Of a DNA stretch of 64,000 nucleotides, positions 17,728 to 27,575 are shown one piece after another; the stretch's first letter is position 1, and each line of letters begins with the position of its first letter. This stretch comes from Parablautia intestinalis. Its GTDB lineage: Bacteria > Bacillota > Clostridia > Lachnospirales > Lachnospiraceae. The notes under the pieces are model-generated. The model saw only the letters and a list, made by a program, of their open reading frames with translations. It made no database searches and was not told the origin of the DNA. Location: the NCBI GenBank assembly GCA_003612395.1, contig RAYQ01000011.1, positions 110,192-174,191 of the forward strand. The letters are read 5' to 3'. Made by a program: the position numbers and the translations under genes.

Positions 17728-18340
17728 AGGAATCTTAATAGTAGTTTCAGGATTTTCCGGGGCAGGAAAAGGTACGCTTATGAAGCAGATGGTGCGCTGT
17801 TATGAGAATTATGCGCTGTCTGTATCCATGACCACCAGAATGCCAAGGCCGGGGGAGGAAGAAGGAAAAGAATACTTTTTTGTGAGCAAAGAAGAATTTG
17901 AGGACAGAATTTCCAGGGACGGGCTGATTGAATATGCAAACTACTGCGATCACTATTATGGAACGCCAAGAGAATATGTGGAAAGGCAGCTTGAGAGGGG
18001 AAAGGATGTTATCCTGGAAATAGAGATCCAGGGAGCGCTCAAAGTAAAAAGAAAATTTCCCACTGCTGTGTTAATGTTTGTGATGCCGCCCAGCGTTGCC
18101 GAACTGAAAAAACGTCTGGAGGGAAGAGGAACAGAGAGCCGGGAGGTTATTGAAAAGAGGCTAAAAAGAGCCTGTGAGGAAGCAGAGGGCATTGAACAGT
18201 ATGATTATATTGTGATAAATGATGCTTTGGAGGAATGCGTGAAAGAGATGCATTCCCTGATACAGGCGGCACATCATGCGCCGGTAAGAAATGAAGAGTT
18301 TATAGAAAAAATGAAAAAGGAACTAAGTGAATTGAAATAA
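17711..18340 (+). CDS. gmk: Guanylate kinase
   Basis: 209 aa, converting GMP to GDP. The open frame begins at 17681, but ATG 17711 (MKMKHKGILIVVSGFSGAG) fits the family. P-loop GFSGAGKGT; GMP-binding SMTTRMPRPGEEEGKEYFFV; lid region RLEGRGTESREVIEKRL. It overlaps remA by 17 bases and precedes rpoZ. Confidence 0.96.
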   Translation: MKMKHKGILIVVSGFSGAGKGTLMKQMVRCYENYALSVSMTTRMPRPGEEEGKEYFFVSKEEFEDRISRDGLIEYANYCDHYYGTPREYVERQLERGKDVILEIEIQGALKVKRKFPTAVLMFVMPPSVAELKKRLEGRGTESREVIEKRLKRACEEAEGIEQYDYIVINDALEECVKEMHSLIQAAHHAPVRNEEFIEKMKKELSELK

Positions 18341-18365
18341 AGGTTTGTAGGAAAGAAATAAATGG

Positions 18366-18390
18366 GCCTGTGCCGGCGCGGTACACAGGC
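18366..18390 (+). promoter_or_regulatory. Hairpin between gmk and rpoZ
   Basis: GCCTGTG (18366-18372) pairs with CACAGGC (18384-18390). The following TTGTTA is a weak tail, so an attenuator or stabilising stem is likelier than a full terminator. Confidence 0.45.
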
Positions 18391-18429
18391 TTGTTACAGG
18401 TAAAGTACCGTGCAGAAATGAGGTAAAAT

Positions 18430-18660
18430 ATGTTACATCCATCTTATTCAGATTTAATGAAAGTAGTAAACAGCGATGCGCTGCCGGGGGAAGCGCCTGT
18501 GGTAAACAGCAGGTATTCGATTGTGATGGCTACATCCAGGAGAGCAAGACAGATTATTTCAGGGGAAGAACCAATGGTTAATGCAAAAGATGAGAAACCT
18601 TTGTCCATTGCGGTGGAAGAATTGAATCAGGGGAAAATAAAAATTTTATCGGAAGAATAA
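18430..18660 (+). CDS. rpoZ: RNA polymerase omega subunit
   Basis: 76 aa: MLHPSYSDLMKVVNSDALPG, then VNSRYSIVMATSRRARQII, the conserved omega core that clamps the beta-prime C-terminus. EKPLSIAVEELNQGKI closes the domain. It is the last gene of the yicC-remA-gmk-rpoZ unit and is followed by a hairpin repeat that could terminate transcription. Confidence 0.95.
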   Translation: MLHPSYSDLMKVVNSDALPGEAPVVNSRYSIVMATSRRARQIISGEEPMVNAKDEKPLSIAVEELNQGKIKILSEE

Positions 18661-18683
18661 CAGGTTATTGGTTATTGACCAAA

Positions 18684-18728
18684 TGAGACAACGCTGTCAC
18701 GCGAAAGCGCCGTGTCAGCGTTTTATCA
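18684..18728 (+). repeat. Family A repeat acting as probable rpoZ terminator
   Basis: ACGCTGTCACGCGAAAGCGC, then GTGTCAGCGTTTTATC: nearly full pairing around a GAAA loop, with a TTTTAT tail. It is the best-paired member of family A and lies 24 bases after rpoZ. Confidence 0.65.
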
Positions 18729-18931
18729 ATAATCCGGCCCTCCTGTTATGTGATATATACCTGTTTGTTTTAGTGCGGGAACCTGATGTTTTTACCGGAG
18801 AAGTCAATATCAGGCGGGATACATGGGATTAACCGGAGCGGTCAATGAATTGCCTGTGACTGAAAGCCTGCAAATTCTTTGTCAAAGCAGTATTACAGTA
18901 TAGATTATAATACCTGATAACAGGTTTTGCT

Positions 18932-18970
18932 TATTGTATATGACAGCAGGCTTTGCCTTTTGTATGCAGG
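18932..18970 (+). repeat. Dispersed hairpin repeat family C, copy 2
   Basis: TTGCTTATTGTATATGACAG, then CAGGCTTTGCCTTTTGTAT. It is nearly the same as the segment before the sulfatase (2592-2664) and ends directly before the rimO ribosome site. Confidence 0.5.
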
Positions 18971-18977
18971 AGGTATT

Positions 18978-20312
18978 ATGAGAGTACTGTTTATTTCACT
19001 GGGGTGTGATAAAAATCTGGTGGATTCAGAGGTGATGCTTGGCGAACTGTCCCAAAAAGGTTATACCTTTACAAATGATGAGACACAGGCGGATATCATT
19101 GTGGTGAATACCTGTTGTTTTATCAATGACGCCAAAGAGGAAAGTATAAATACAATATTAGAGATGGCAGAGCTGAAAAAAAGCGGCCGGATCAAAGCGT
19201 TGATTGTGACAGGGTGCCTGGCACAGCGCTACAGGGATGAAATTAAGAGGGAGATTCCGGAAGTGGATGTTATTGTGGGCACAACGGCTATACTGGACAT
19301 TAGCAGGGCTGTTGAGAGTGCTCTTGCCGGAAGACCGGAAAACTGCCTGGAACCTCTTGACAGAGCGCCTGCAGGCGGCAGGCGGCGCGTGGTGACCACA
19401 GGAGGACATTATGCGTATTTAAAAATTGCCGAAGGATGCGATAAGCATTGCACTTATTGTATTATCCCAAAGGTGAGGGGAAATTACCGCAGTGTTCCCA
19501 TGGAAGATCTGCTTAAAGAAGCAAGGGAGCTTACAGCGGGCGGTGTAAAAGAGCTGATACTGGTGGCCCAGGAAACTACCCTTTATGGCATGGATTTATA
19601 TGGAAAAAAGTCTCTGCCCGGACTGTTGAAAGAGCTTTGCAGGATAAAAGAGCTTTCCTGGATTCGCCTTCTTTATTGTTATCCGGAGGAAATCACAGAT
19701 GAGCTGATACAGGTAATAAAGGAGGAAGAAAAAATCTGCCATTATCTGGATATACCTGTACAAAGCGGGAGTGATGCGATCCTTAAGCGAATGGGAAGAA
19801 GAACCGGTGCGGGGCAGATCCGGACAATGATTGAAAAGCTGCGGGAGGAAATACCCGATATCTGCATCCGCACCACTCTGATAACCGGATTTCCGGGTGA
19901 AAGTGAAAAAGACCATGAAGAAACCATGCGCTTTGTAGATGAAATGGAATTTGACAGACTTGGGGTATTTACCTATTCGGAAGAAGAAGATACACCGGCA
20001 GCCGGGATGCCGGATCAGATTCCGGAGGATGTGAAGGAGCGCCGCAGAGATGAAATCATGGAATTACAGCAGGAAATAGCCTTTGAAAAGGCGGGACAGA
20101 TGACGGGCAGATGTCTGAAGGTTATGATTGAGGGAAAAGAAGCAGAGGAAGATGTATACGTGGCGCGGACTTATAAGGATGCTCCGGAGGTGGATGGCTA
20201 TCTCTTTTTTAACACGGACAGACAGCTTATGAGCGGAGATTTTGTGGAGGTATGTATCACAGGCTCAAACGAATATGATCTAATCGGGGAAATGATAATA
20301 AAGGACAGATAA
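18978..20312 (+). CDS. rimO: Ribosomal protein S12 methylthiotransferase RimO
   Basis: 444 aa. It starts MRVLFISLGCDKNLVDSEVM after GCAGGAGGTATT; the frame extends upstream to 18927 without support. The N-terminal MTTase domain has three cluster cysteines (LGCDKN, NTCCF, TGCLAQRY). The radical-SAM motif is CDKHCTYC. A C-terminal TRAM domain follows. It methylthiolates the conserved aspartate of S12. The SLGCDKN/GGHYAYLKIAEGC pattern separates RimO from MiaB. It is followed after 33 bases by pgsA. Confidence 0.95.
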   Translation: MRVLFISLGCDKNLVDSEVMLGELSQKGYTFTNDETQADIIVVNTCCFINDAKEESINTILEMAELKKSGRIKALIVTGCLAQRYRDEIKREIPEVDVIVGTTAILDISRAVESALAGRPENCLEPLDRAPAGGRRRVVTTGGHYAYLKIAEGCDKHCTYCIIPKVRGNYRSVPMEDLLKEARELTAGGVKELILVAQETTLYGMDLYGKKSLPGLLKELCRIKELSWIRLLYCYPEEITDELIQVIKEEEKICHYLDIPVQSGSDAILKRMGRRTGAGQIRTMIEKLREEIPDICIRTTLITGFPGESEKDHEETMRFVDEMEFDRLGVFTYSEEEDTPAAGMPDQIPEDVKERRRDEIMELQQEIAFEKAGQMTGRCLKVMIEGKEAEEDVYVARTYKDAPEVDGYLFFNTDRQLMSGDFVEVCITGSNEYDLIGEMIIKDR

Positions 20313-20345
20313 GCAGATATATGAAAAGCAGGGAGGATATATAAT

Positions 20346-20879
20346 ATGAATTTACCAAATAAACTTACGATGTTCAGGGTGATACTGATTCCCTTTTTTA
20401 TTTTTTTTCTGCTGGTACCCGTCACGGCTTATGATAAATGGATTGCCCTTGCCATATTTATTATTGCCAGCCTTACGGATCTTTTAGATGGAAAGATAGC
20501 GCGAAAATACAACCTTGTTACAAATTTTGGAAAGTTTATGGATCCCCTTGCGGATAAGCTCTTGGTTTGTTCTGCGCTCATCTGCCTGATTGAACTGCAT
20601 AAGATACCGGCATGGATGGTTATAATTATAATTGCCAGAGAATTTATTATCAGCGGATTCAGGCTGGTTGCGTCAGATAACGGCGTGGTGATTGCTGCAA
20701 GCTATTGGGGAAAATTTAAAACGACCTTCCAGATGATTGCGGTATGCCTTTTGATAGCGGATATTCCGGCGCTTCATTTACTGACGCAGATTGTGCTGTG
20801 GATTGCGGTTATACTGACAGTGGTATCTCTGGCGGACTATGTGATAAAAAACAAAAATGTCATGAAGGAAAACAAATAA
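20346..20879 (+). CDS. pgsA: CDP-diacylglycerol-glycerol-3-phosphate 3-phosphatidyltransferase
   Basis: 177 aa membrane enzyme making phosphatidylglycerol phosphate from CDP-diacylglycerol. The CDP-alcohol phosphotransferase signature is complete: DLLDGKIARKYNLV, then NFGKFMDPLADK (D-x2-DG-x2-AR-x8-G-x3-D-x3-D). Several membrane segments. The order rimO-pgsA-cinA-recA is common in Clostridia. It is 12 bases from the next gene. Confidence 0.96.
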   Translation: MNLPNKLTMFRVILIPFFIFFLLVPVTAYDKWIALAIFIIASLTDLLDGKIARKYNLVTNFGKFMDPLADKLLVCSALICLIELHKIPAWMVIIIIAREFIISGFRLVASDNGVVIAASYWGKFKTTFQMIAVCLLIADIPALHLLTQIVLWIAVILTVVSLADYVIKNKNVMKENK

Positions 20880-20891
20880 CGGAGGCTGTAA

Positions 20892-21407
20892 ATGCTTGAA
20901 AAGAGACTGCAGCAGGAGAATCGTGAGGATTACATTGAAGAAAAAATAGTTGCAAGGCTGAAGGAAAAGGGATGGCAGGTAACCTGTGCGGAGTCCTGCA
21001 CAGGAGGTATGATTGCTTCAACGCTGGTGAATGTGGCAGGAGTATCAGAGGTTTTTAAGGAAAGTTATGTCACATATGCTAATTCGGCCAAAAGCAAACT
21101 TCTTGGCGTAGAGGAAAAAGCCCTGGAAACCTGGGGAGCAGTAAGCAGACAGGTGGCAGAGCAGATGGCGGCAGGTGCGGCACAGGCAGCAGCGGCACAG
21201 GCATCAGTTGCAGTTACGGGTATCGCGGGGCCGGATGGAGGAACGCCTGAAAAACCGGTTGGACTGGTGTATATAGGCTGCTTTGCAGGCGGAAATATAA
21301 TGGTTACAGAGAACCATTTTACAGGAAACAGGCTGGAAATACGTAGACAGACCACGCAGGCGGCGCTTACGCTGCTTTATCATTGTCTTATGAAGGAGCA
21401 GGGCTAA
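20892..21407 (+). CDS. CinA C-terminal-domain protein (nicotinamide-nucleotide amidohydrolase, PncC-like)
   Basis: 171 aa. Only the C-terminal (PncC) domain of CinA is present: VTCAESCTGGMIASTLVNVA with the nucleophilic Ser, SYVTYANSAKSKLLGV, VAVTGIAGPDGGTPEKPVGL. It deamidates nicotinamide mononucleotide for NAD recycling. In many Firmicutes a full-length cinA sits upstream of recA; here the N-terminal MoeA-like domain is absent, and the gene is still close to recA. It starts after ACGGAGGCTGTAA. Confidence 0.92.
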   Translation: MLEKRLQQENREDYIEEKIVARLKEKGWQVTCAESCTGGMIASTLVNVAGVSEVFKESYVTYANSAKSKLLGVEEKALETWGAVSRQVAEQMAAGAAQAAAAQASVAVTGIAGPDGGTPEKPVGLVYIGCFAGGNIMVTENHFTGNRLEIRRQTTQAALTLLYHCLMKEQG

Positions 21408-21538
21408 AAAATTTTGATTTTCAATTTTGAGATTTGGGACTGCGCCAATGGCATATTTTCTTAGGATTGCTGAACCACAGGGGAAGATTCAAATTTGCCG
21501 GCTGTTGGAAGCATGGCGGATTGGCAGGAAGGGGTATT

Positions 21539-22465
21539 ATGAAGAAAAAGTGGAGTTCCGGAAAAATAGTAGCAGTGGTGCTTGGCAGTATTGGAGGGGC
21601 TGTTATTTTTTTAGTGACGTTGTATATAGGAGTATATCAGTTTACAAGAGAATATGGGCGGGTAATAACATACATACATGAAGCAAAGATACGTCAGCAG
21701 CGTGAGGATAACCTTAAGGACCGCCAGGAGATAGAAAAAGAAAAAGTGCGGCGGGAACGAGAGGATGACTACTGGTATGATGATGGTACGGAAGATGACC
21801 GGGATGATGACGGGTATAACTACAGGTATGGTGAGGGAGAATATTACGAAATTCACGATGCCATACGGGAAGATTTATCTTATCAGATAAATTTTGAGAC
21901 TTATAGCAGTACCCCGGCAGACAATCTTTCTGTTGAGATGAGCTACCCGGTAATATCCGGCGATGAAACCATTGATTCCGAAAGCATCAATCATATTATG
22001 CAGAGAGAACTTGACGAAGTAAAAGAATATATGGAGTCGGTAGCGGAATGGATTTCGGATGAAGAAAGCTTTTACTTTGAGGCAGAAAGCTATGTCACTT
22101 ACATGGATGAAGATGTTCTCAGTATTATTTATATGGAAGAAGGTATTCTGGATGGCGCAACCTATGAAACCTATATTATTTCCGTGAATATTGATATGGA
22201 AAGCGGAATGGCTTTAACCAATTCGCAGCTGCTTAATATTAATGATACATTTTCCATTGATTTTCGAAAACGCTGTGAAAGGCAAAACGGAGAGATTGAT
22301 TCCCTTTCCTTTTATTCGGATCAGGATATTACCAGCCTGCTTACAGATGATTCCAGTTTGATTATCTTTTATACGCCGTTAGGCATGGAAGTGGGATTTA
22401 ATTATTACTATGGCTGGGTGACTGTCACATATCAGGACTATCAGGACTATCAAAGTCATTTTTAA
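21539..22465 (+). CDS. Membrane-anchored protein with DUF4163/DUF3298-like extracellular domain
   Basis: 308 aa from ATG 21539 (MKKKWSSGKI) after GGAAGGGG; the frame to 21434 is unsupported. One N-terminal membrane segment (VVLGSIGGAVIFLVTLYIGV) is followed by a charged, Asp/Tyr-rich linker. The extracellular domain has INFETYSSTPADNLSVEMSYP, SINHIMQRELDEVKEYME and GMALTNSQLLNIND. It resembles the RsiV/PdaC-type domain (DUF4163 plus DUF3298), known from a lysozyme-binding anti-sigma factor. No sigma factor is adjacent, so the function is open. Confidence 0.6.
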   Translation: MKKKWSSGKIVAVVLGSIGGAVIFLVTLYIGVYQFTREYGRVITYIHEAKIRQQREDNLKDRQEIEKEKVRREREDDYWYDDGTEDDRDDDGYNYRYGEGEYYEIHDAIREDLSYQINFETYSSTPADNLSVEMSYPVISGDETIDSESINHIMQRELDEVKEYMESVAEWISDEESFYFEAESYVTYMDEDVLSIIYMEEGILDGATYETYIISVNIDMESGMALTNSQLLNINDTFSIDFRKRCERQNGEIDSLSFYSDQDITSLLTDDSSLIIFYTPLGMEVGFNYYYGWVTVTYQDYQDYQSHF

Positions 22466-22974
22466 GCTTTCCTGTGACAATAGTTTGACCACAGGCCAGT
22501 TACTATTCACAGCCTGGGGGCCGCTCATAGTAACATTCGGGGCGATATTTCGAGTTTTGCTTCGCAAAATCGCCCCTCACTCCTGGATCATGTTCTCACG
22601 GAATGCGCAGCACGTGGGCATTCCTGACCCATAAAAAGTAACACAGGCCATTGGCATAATTATTGTGGTAAAGTCTATTGCTAATGAAATGGGAATGTGA
22701 TAGATTTAAAGCATATTTTTAAGATTATTCTATGCTGACCGGTTCGCGGCGGCGAAAGATTCTGCTTTGCATATCCGGCATTTTCTGCCAATCATCCAAA
22801 GCAAAAAATATGGAAAGAAAGGGGGAAGATGCCATTGAGGGAGTTTTATTGGACAATTAATCCTGTATAATAGATTTTAGTGAATGAAGTATTACTTTTT
22901 AAAGGGCAGGCATTTGCCTGCCGGGGGTATGATTTTGGCAGTTACTGAAAAGTGAAGATAAAGTACAAAATCTA
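22466..22974 (+). other. Gene-free region upstream of recA with several hairpins
   Basis: No coding frame was accepted. Visible structures: GTTACTAT/ATAGTAAC around 22500-22534; a long stem GGGGCGAT/ATCGCCCC enclosing GTTTTGC/GCAAAAT (about 22537-22577); GGCAGGCA/TGCCTGCC at 22905-22922. A TATAAT at 22866 lacks a good -35. It may hold a small RNA, but none was recognised. Confidence 0.45.
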
Positions 22975-23023
22975 TTGACAGGACCGAACGTTTGTTTTAT
23001 AGTGATTAAGAACAGATGTTCTG
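22975..23023 (+). promoter_or_regulatory. recA promoter overlapped by two LexA (SOS) boxes
   Basis: TTGACA (22975-22980), a 17-base spacer, TATAGT (22998-23003). CGAACGTTTGTTTT (22985-22998) lies in the spacer and matches the Firmicutes SOS box with one weak half. AGAACAGATGTTCT (23009-23022), with a perfect GAAC-N4-GTTC core, covers the start region. LexA binding at either would block RNA polymerase. Confidence 0.85.
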
Positions 23024-23212
23024 AAACGATTAATTATCTATGTAATAAAGGATAGTGTCTGATGTGATAACCGACTTATACCAGAGCAGAAGTGTTTCAT
23101 GCTATAAGCCAGGTTATATAGAATGAAGAAACGTTTGACGAAATACTGTGCCTGTACTTAGTGCACTTCATACACATTAATTTGCGGCTGTCTGCAGGAA
23201 TGGAGGATTTAT

Positions 23213-24307
23213 ATGGAAAAAGATGACAAATTAAAAGCATTGGATGCGGCCCTGGGTCAGATTGAGAAACAGTTTGGCAAAGGTGCGGTGATGAAATTAG
23301 GGGATTCTTCCGCAAGGATGAACGTGGAGACAACCCCCACCGGATCCTTGAGCCTGGATATCGCTCTGGGACTTGGCGGAATACCAAAGGGAAGAATTAT
23401 TGAAATATACGGACCGGAATCCAGTGGTAAGACAACTGTCACCCTGCATATGATTGCAGAAGTTCAGAAAAGAGGCGGCATTGCGGGCTTTATTGATGCG
23501 GAACACGCGCTGGATCCCGTATATGCTAAGAACATAGGCGTAGATGTGGATAATCTCTATATTTCCCAGCCTGATAATGGCGAGCAGGCGCTGGAAATCA
23601 CGGAAACCATGGTTCGCTCCGGCGCTATTGATATTATTGTGGTGGACTCAGTTGCCGCGCTTGTTCCCAAGGCGGAAATTGACGGCGATATGGGGGATTC
23701 CCATGTGGGCCTTCAGGCCAGGCTGATGTCCCAGGCTCTTCGTAAGCTTACTGCGGTTATCAGTAAATCCAACTGCACGGTGATCTTTATCAACCAGCTC
23801 CGTGAGAAGGTAGGGGTTATGTTCGGCAATCCGGAGACCACCACAGGCGGGCGGGCGCTTAAATTCTACTCTTCCGTAAGACTGGATGTGCGCAGGATTG
23901 AAGCCATCAAGCAAAGCGGCGAGGCCATCGGAAACAGAACCAGGGTTAAGGTTGTAAAAAACAAAATTGCCCCTCCTTTTAAGGAAGCAGAGTTTGATAT
24001 TATTTTTGGCGAAGGCATTTCAACCGTAGGCGATGTGCTTGATTTGGCGGCCAATGTAAATATTGTCAATAAAAGCGGCGCATGGTATGCCTATAATGGA
24101 AATAAAATTGGACAGGGGCGTGAAAATGCCAAACAATATCTGAAAAATAACCAGGAGATATTTGAGGAAATATCTGAAAAGGTAAGGGAACACTATGGTT
24201 TTCAGGATGCCTTAAAAGAAAACGCTCAGGATGCCGAAAAGGAAAAAGCGGATGGAGGAAAAGGAAAGACCTCCGCGGCAAAGAAAACGGCTGAAACAGA
24301 AAAATAA
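23213..24307 (+). CDS. recA: Recombinase RecA
   Basis: 364 aa, with start [20 protein letters not shown] after AATGGAGG. Walker [28 protein letters not shown]; Walker B region [41 protein letters not shown]2/DNA-binding [21 protein letters not shown] Lys/Glu-rich C-terminal tail follows. It catalyses strand exchange and stimulates LexA cleavage. It is under an SOS promoter with a leader of about 200 bases, and is followed by a small membrane gene and recX. Confidence 0.98.
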   Translation: MEKDDKLKALDAALGQIEKQFGKGAVMKLGDSSARMNVETTPTGSLSLDIALGLGGIPKGRIIEIYGPESSGKTTVTLHMIAEVQKRGGIAGFIDAEHALDPVYAKNIGVDVDNLYISQPDNGEQALEITETMVRSGAIDIIVVDSVAALVPKAEIDGDMGDSHVGLQARLMSQALRKLTAVISKSNCTVIFINQLREKVGVMFGNPETTTGGRALKFYSSVRLDVRRIEAIKQSGEAIGNRTRVKVVKNKIAPPFKEAEFDIIFGEGISTVGDVLDLAANVNIVNKSGAWYAYNGNKIGQGRENAKQYLKNNQEIFEEISEKVREHYGFQDALKENAQDAEKEKADGGKGKTSAAKKTAETEK

Positions 24308-24442
24308 AAATTCTTTTTAGTCTGTATAGCTATTCCCGCGGGCAATGAGCCAAGCGGCTGCTCATAGAGACGCAAAGCGCCTCATAGACATTTGGCGAAT
24401 GCTGCGAGGCGAGGTATTTGACTGGAAAGGAGTAGTGTTTTG

Positions 24443-24679
24443 ATGATGAAGGCAAAAATGACACGTCTCATTTTAGATATCCTGATTGTATTTTTTTTAC
24501 TTTGTTTTGCTTTGGCGCTGCGCTGGTATATAAATGGCTCTTTTGAGGCAGTACCTACGGAAGAACAGCAGGGTAAAGCACAGATGGGAGCAATACTATC
24601 CATGATTATGGCAGGCATACCCTGCATTGTCTGTACTGCCATAAGGATGAAAAAATATCTGAAAACTAAAGTAAGCTAA
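24443..24679 (+). CDS. Small membrane protein, unrecognised
   Basis: 78 aa from ATG 24443, 10 bases after AAAGGAG; a TTG at 24440 is possible. Two hydrophobic segments (LILDILIVFFLLCFALALRW and ILSMIMAGIPCIVCTAIRM) are joined by a Gln/Glu-rich loop, and the tail is basic. No family was recognised. It lies between recA and recX, 13 bases before recX, so it is probably co-transcribed. A functional link is not shown. Confidence 0.6.
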   Translation: MMKAKMTRLILDILIVFFLLCFALALRWYINGSFEAVPTEEQQGKAQMGAILSMIMAGIPCIVCTAIRMKKYLKTKVS

Positions 24680-24692
24680 AGCGTGGTGAAAG

Positions 24693-25316
24693 ATGACAGT
24701 AACAGGAATCAAAGAATTTGATAAATCCAGAGTAGAAATAGAGATAGATGATACATACACCTTTATCTTATATAAAGGCGAGGTGCGCACCTATGGAATA
24801 AAAGAAAATCAGGAGCTTTCGGAGGACAATTACCGGAAGATAATGGAAGAAGTGCTCCCTAAGCGCGCTAAGATGCGCGCGATGAATCTGCTGAAAAACC
24901 GTTCCTACACAGCCTTTCAGCTGAGAGAAAAGCTTCAAAAAGGAGGTTATCCTGGCTGCATTATAAAGGAAGCATTAGATTACGTGACAGGCTTTGGCTA
25001 TGTAAATGATGAGAGGTATGCTGCTGATTACATAGAGTATCATAAAGAAATGAAAAGCAGGAACAGGATTTACATGGATTTAATAAAAAGAGGAATTTCG
25101 AAAGAAATTTTTGAGAGTACATGGCTGGATATAGTAGGAGAGGATAAGAAGGAACTGGAGAAGGAGCAAATTATTTCCTGGATGCGAAAAAAACATTTTG
25201 CGGCTCAAACGGCGGATTTTAAGGAAAAACAGAAGATGGCGGCTTTTCTATACCGAAAAGGGTTTGAAACTGAAAGTATAAGAAATGCACTTTCACTTGA
25301 CATAACAATTATTTGA
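24693..25316 (+). CDS. recX: Regulatory protein RecX
   Basis: 207 aa, with start MTVTGIKEFDKSRVEIEIDD. RecX helical repeats are visible: AMNLLKNRSYTAFQLREKLQ, GYPGCIIKEALDYVTGFGYV and NDERYAADYIEYHKEMKSRN. RecX binds RecA filaments and limits their activity. Its position behind recA fits SOS co-regulation. Confidence 0.92.
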   Translation: MTVTGIKEFDKSRVEIEIDDTYTFILYKGEVRTYGIKENQELSEDNYRKIMEEVLPKRAKMRAMNLLKNRSYTAFQLREKLQKGGYPGCIIKEALDYVTGFGYVNDERYAADYIEYHKEMKSRNRIYMDLIKRGISKEIFESTWLDIVGEDKKELEKEQIISWMRKKHFAAQTADFKEKQKMAAFLYRKGFETESIRNALSLDITII

Positions 25317-25457
25317 GTTTAAAATTTAAGTGTTGTAGATTGCTTTTAGAATGTTTTAACAGAATAAACATGCATATCATTAGTGTCATAGTTTATTACA
25401 TACATTCTATATAGATCAGGGTACAATGAAAACTAAATAAGGAGGTGCTCCTGTAAG

Positions 25458-27005
25458 ATGATGCAGGTTTTGATTGCAGTCATCGCCACACTGATCGTGA
25501 CGGCTCCGGCAGTATGGGCTTTGGCAACGAATTACTACAAAAAAGTATCGGAAACCAAGCTTGGAAATGCTGAGGAAAAGGCACGTGAGATTATTGATGA
25601 AGCACTGAAAACTGCTGAAACAAAAAAGCGCGAATCCCTGCTGGAAGTAAAGGAAGAGTCTATTCGAACCAAAAACGAACTGGACAAAGAGATAAGGGAA
25701 CGCCGTGCCGAGGCACAACGCTATGAGCGCAGAGTTCAGCAGAAGGAAGAAAACATCGATAGAAAGTCAGAGGCGATTGAGAAAAAAGAAGCAGGCCTGG
25801 CAGCTAAGGAAGAGGAAGTAGCGAAGCTCAGGGCTGAAGTTTCAAAGCTGAATGAACAAAGATTACAGGAACTGGAACGAATCTCAGGTTTAACCTCCGA
25901 ACAGGCAAAGGAATACTTACTAAAAATTGTTGAAGATGAAGTGAAACATGAAACGGCTGTGATGATCAAGGAAATGGAGAGTCGCGCCAAAGAAGAAGCA
26001 GACAAGAAAGCCAAGGAATATGTGGTTACTGCCATACAGAAGTGTGCGGCTGACCATGTATCCGAGACCACAATTTCTGTAGTCCAGCTTCCCAACGATG
26101 AAATGAAAGGAAGGATTATCGGCAGAGAGGGTAGAAATATCAGAACCCTTGAAACTTTGACAGGTGTTGATTTGATCATTGATGATACGCCGGAAGCCGT
26201 TATTTTATCAGGCTTTGATCCTATCCGAAGGGAAGTTGCAAGAATCGCTCTTGAGAAGCTGATTGTGGACGGACGTATCCATCCGGCCAGAATTGAAGAA
26301 ATGGTTGAAAAGGCACAAAAAGAAGTTGATATCATGATTAAGGAGGAAGGTGAGGCTGCTACCTTAGAGGTGGGCGTACATGGCGTTCATCCCGAGCTTG
26401 TAAGACTGCTTGGTAAGATGAAATTTAGGACGAGCTATGGACAGAATGCGTTAAAGCACTCTATAGAAGTAGCTCAGCTTTCAGGCCTTTTGGCATCTGA
26501 GCTTGGTCTTGATGTGAGGATGGCCAAAAGAGCGGGCCTTTTGCATGATATTGGCAAGGCTGTGGATCATGAAATGGAAGGTTCTCATATTCAGCTGGGC
26601 GTTGAACTGTGCAGGAAATATAAAGAATCCCCGATTGTTATCAACGCAGTGGAATCACACCATGGCGATGTGGAGCCTCATTCCCTGATTGCATGTATTG
26701 TACAGGCTTCTGATACAATATCTGCAGCAAGACCGGGAGCGAGAAGAGAAACGCTTGAAACTTACACAAGCAGATTAAAACAGTTAGAAGATATCACAAA
26801 CAATTTTAAAGGTGTAGATAAATCTTTTGCTATTCAGGCAGGTAGAGAGATTCGTGTAATGGTAGTTCCGGAACAGATTACAGATTCCGATATGGTACTT
26901 TTGGCCAGAGATATTTCAAAGCAGATTGAAGCTGAACTGGAATATCCGGGACAGATTAAGGTAAATGTAATCAGAGAGTCCAGAGTAATTGATTATGCGA
27001 AATAG
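25458..27005 (+). CDS. rny: Ribonuclease Y
   Basis: 515 aa, with start [20 protein letters not shown] after AAGGAGGTGCTCCTGTAAG. The N-terminal membrane anchor is followed by a long coiled coil (about 30-200). KH domain: [22 protein letters not shown] domain: [20 protein letters not shown]. It is the membrane-bound endoribonuclease initiating mRNA decay in Firmicutes. It has its own leader after recX and an intrinsic terminator at 27037-27074. Confidence 0.97.
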   Translation: MMQVLIAVIATLIVTAPAVWALATNYYKKVSETKLGNAEEKAREIIDEALKTAETKKRESLLEVKEESIRTKNELDKEIRERRAEAQRYERRVQQKEENIDRKSEAIEKKEAGLAAKEEEVAKLRAEVSKLNEQRLQELERISGLTSEQAKEYLLKIVEDEVKHETAVMIKEMESRAKEEADKKAKEYVVTAIQKCAADHVSETTISVVQLPNDEMKGRIIGREGRNIRTLETLTGVDLIIDDTPEAVILSGFDPIRREVARIALEKLIVDGRIHPARIEEMVEKAQKEVDIMIKEEGEAATLEVGVHGVHPELVRLLGKMKFRTSYGQNALKHSIEVAQLSGLLASELGLDVRMAKRAGLLHDIGKAVDHEMEGSHIQLGVELCRKYKESPIVINAVESHHGDVEPHSLIACIVQASDTISAARPGARRETLETYTSRLKQLEDITNNFKGVDKSFAIQAGREIRVMVVPEQITDSDMVLLARDISKQIEAELEYPGQIKVNVIRESRVIDYAK

Positions 27006-27036
27006 CATATCGTAATAAAACAATATAAAAAGCTGG

Positions 27037-27074
27037 GAAAGTGTTGGGTCCATATGGTTTCAACACTTTCTTTA
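27037..27074 (+). terminator. Intrinsic terminator of rny
   Basis: GAAAGTGTTG (27037-27046) pairs perfectly with CAACACTTTC (27061-27070), followed by TTTAA. Confidence 0.8.
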
Positions 27075-27114
27075 ACATCGGAAATCTATTTTATATTTAT
27101 TTGGAAGGTGGATA

Positions 27115-27180
27115 GTGTGAAATTAAAATTTCACACATCTTGATTTATACGCCCGCTGATGCGGGCAGATGGGAGTTAGT
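27115..27180 (+). repeat. Dispersed repeat family B, full copy
   Basis: GTGAAATTAAAATTTCAC hairpin, CACATCTTGATTTATACG, CCCGCTGATGCGGG hairpin, CAGATGGGAGTTAGTG. The same layout occurs at 28326-28394 and 32262-32335, and partly at 9767-9808. Confidence 0.75.
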
Positions 27181-27509
27181 GTGAAAAATAAATTTTGCAC
27201 AAACGAACTTATTCGTTTTGCAAATATTGTGCCTGCGCAATACATACTGTGTATGTATGAAAGTTTGCAGGTTATGGAAAGGGCATGGTTGTCAGTATGC
27301 CAGGTAATGGTGAAATTATTGAAAGAACCGTACTTGATTTCCAGAAGATATAAGCTCATATGAAAAACGCAAAAAATAAAATGCTACCAAAACATATGGC
27401 GGCCTGAAAAAGGATTATAAATTTTTGAAAGCGGTTTTAAATTCCCTTGGCGTAAACCTGACAAATATTGACGAGATTAAAGAATGATTCAATAATGAGC
27501 AGCACTTGG
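27181..27509 (+). other. Intergenic region with a decayed coding fragment
   Basis: No intact gene was accepted. One frame ends GLKKDYKFLKAVLNSLGVNL then TNIDEIKE at 27487 and looks protein-like, but it is interrupted by stops upstream, suggesting the tail of a pseudogene of unknown family. The frame at 27169-27363 overlaps a family B repeat and is not convincing. Confidence 0.4.
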
Positions 27510-27554
27510 GACGCAAGTCGAAAAGATAATAACTTTTTAGACTTGCGTCTTTTT
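27510..27554 (+). terminator. Intrinsic terminator
   Basis: GACGCAAGTC (27510-27519) pairs perfectly with GACTTGCGTC (27540-27549) and is followed by TTTTT. It ends the plus-strand fragment before the convergent membrane gene. Confidence 0.85.
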
Positions 27555-27575
27555 AAATAGTGTGAAAAATTATTT

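Noticed and set aside
22466..22974. 6S RNA or another known small RNA upstream of recA
   Set aside because: Several hairpins exist, but no signature of 6S, tmRNA, SRP RNA or a known riboswitch could be identified.
27169..27363. 64-residue frame after rny
   Set aside because: It overlaps a family B repeat, has low-complexity codon use and no recognisable family.
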